Assembly: GCA_023434855.1 (NCBI GenBank)
Contig: JAEYSJ010000195.1
Location: 1 to 23,936, forward strand
From: Bacillota bacterium
GTDB taxonomy: Bacteria > Bacillota_C > Negativicutes > JAEYSJ01
Length of the DNA: 23,936 bases
Direction of reading: 5' to 3'
Shown here: positions 23,886-23,936 of the stretch, piece after piece
Layout of the letters: each line of letters starts with the position of its first letter
Numbering within the stretch: position 1 is the first letter of the stretch
Program-made: the position numbers and the translations under genes
The notes under the pieces: generated by a model
What the model was told of the DNA's origin: nothing
The model's database searches: none
What the model saw: the letters and a program-made list of their open reading frames with translations, nothing else

Positions 23886-23936
23886 ACTCGATGTGCGAGA
23901 TGCGAAATGCGGGTATTCGATGAGAATATCGTAAAA

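Noticed and set aside
23886..23936. Terminator or repeat at the right edge
   Set aside because: GATGTGCGA and GATGCGAAATGCG look loosely repetitive, but no stable stem with a T-run is present and the sequence is cut by the window end.

Overview
The window reads as chromosomal DNA of a moderately AT-rich Bacillota. Shine-Dalgarno sequences are strong and of the AGGAGG type, TTG starts are used, an S-box (SAM-I) leader is present, and rho-independent terminators are frequent. The RND efflux pump at the left edge suggests an organism with an outer membrane. Together this fits a Negativicutes (Sporomusa/Pelosinus-like) bacterium, which is an inference from gene content and not a database match.

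Layout. 1-3273: end of an RND efflux operon (adaptor tail and inner-membrane pump), closed by a terminator that works on both strands. 3365-7434 (minus): a SWIM/SNF2 helicase and an exported 3D-domain protein. 7589-9274: nagA and a PTS glucose-type IIA protein. 9376-10190: a 44-codon membrane peptide and a secreted CAP-domain protein. 10221-14161: sulfur metabolism, with a promoter and an extra terminator, a SAM riboswitch, a cystathionine gamma-synthase-type enzyme, an EamA exporter, and cysK with its own strong promoter. 14367-15554: a 36-codon membrane peptide and an unrecognised 298-aa protein. 15779-22429: a P-type ATPase locus. 22848-23885: twelve tRNA genes in one array, all with encoded CCA.

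The most interesting region is 15779-22429. A 1692-aa polypeptide joins two P-type ATPases. The first half is P1B-like, keeps the DKTGT phosphorylation site, but has TGN where the dephosphorylation loop should be TGE. The second half is a P2A (Ca2+/Mn2+-type) pump with its motifs intact. Two genes precede it as an apparent operon, and a convergent gene follows it. The first and last of these small proteins share a module: a hydrophobic segment, a P-x-V-R-x3-R turn and an amphipathic helix. The convergent protein carries the helix twice. The module resembles the DUF1490/DUF5132 proteins (mycobacterial PacL type) known to accompany P-ATPases. I propose a metal-transport platform of a double-headed ATPase with scaffold proteins, possibly regulated by one disabled head.

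The sulfur genes are not one operon. The met gene is under SAM control, while the exporter and cysK each have a recognisable sigma-A-type promoter. Stretches without genes hold two palindromes before the ATPase operon, a 128-bp inverted-repeat element after the met gene, and a possibly structured RNA before the tRNA array.
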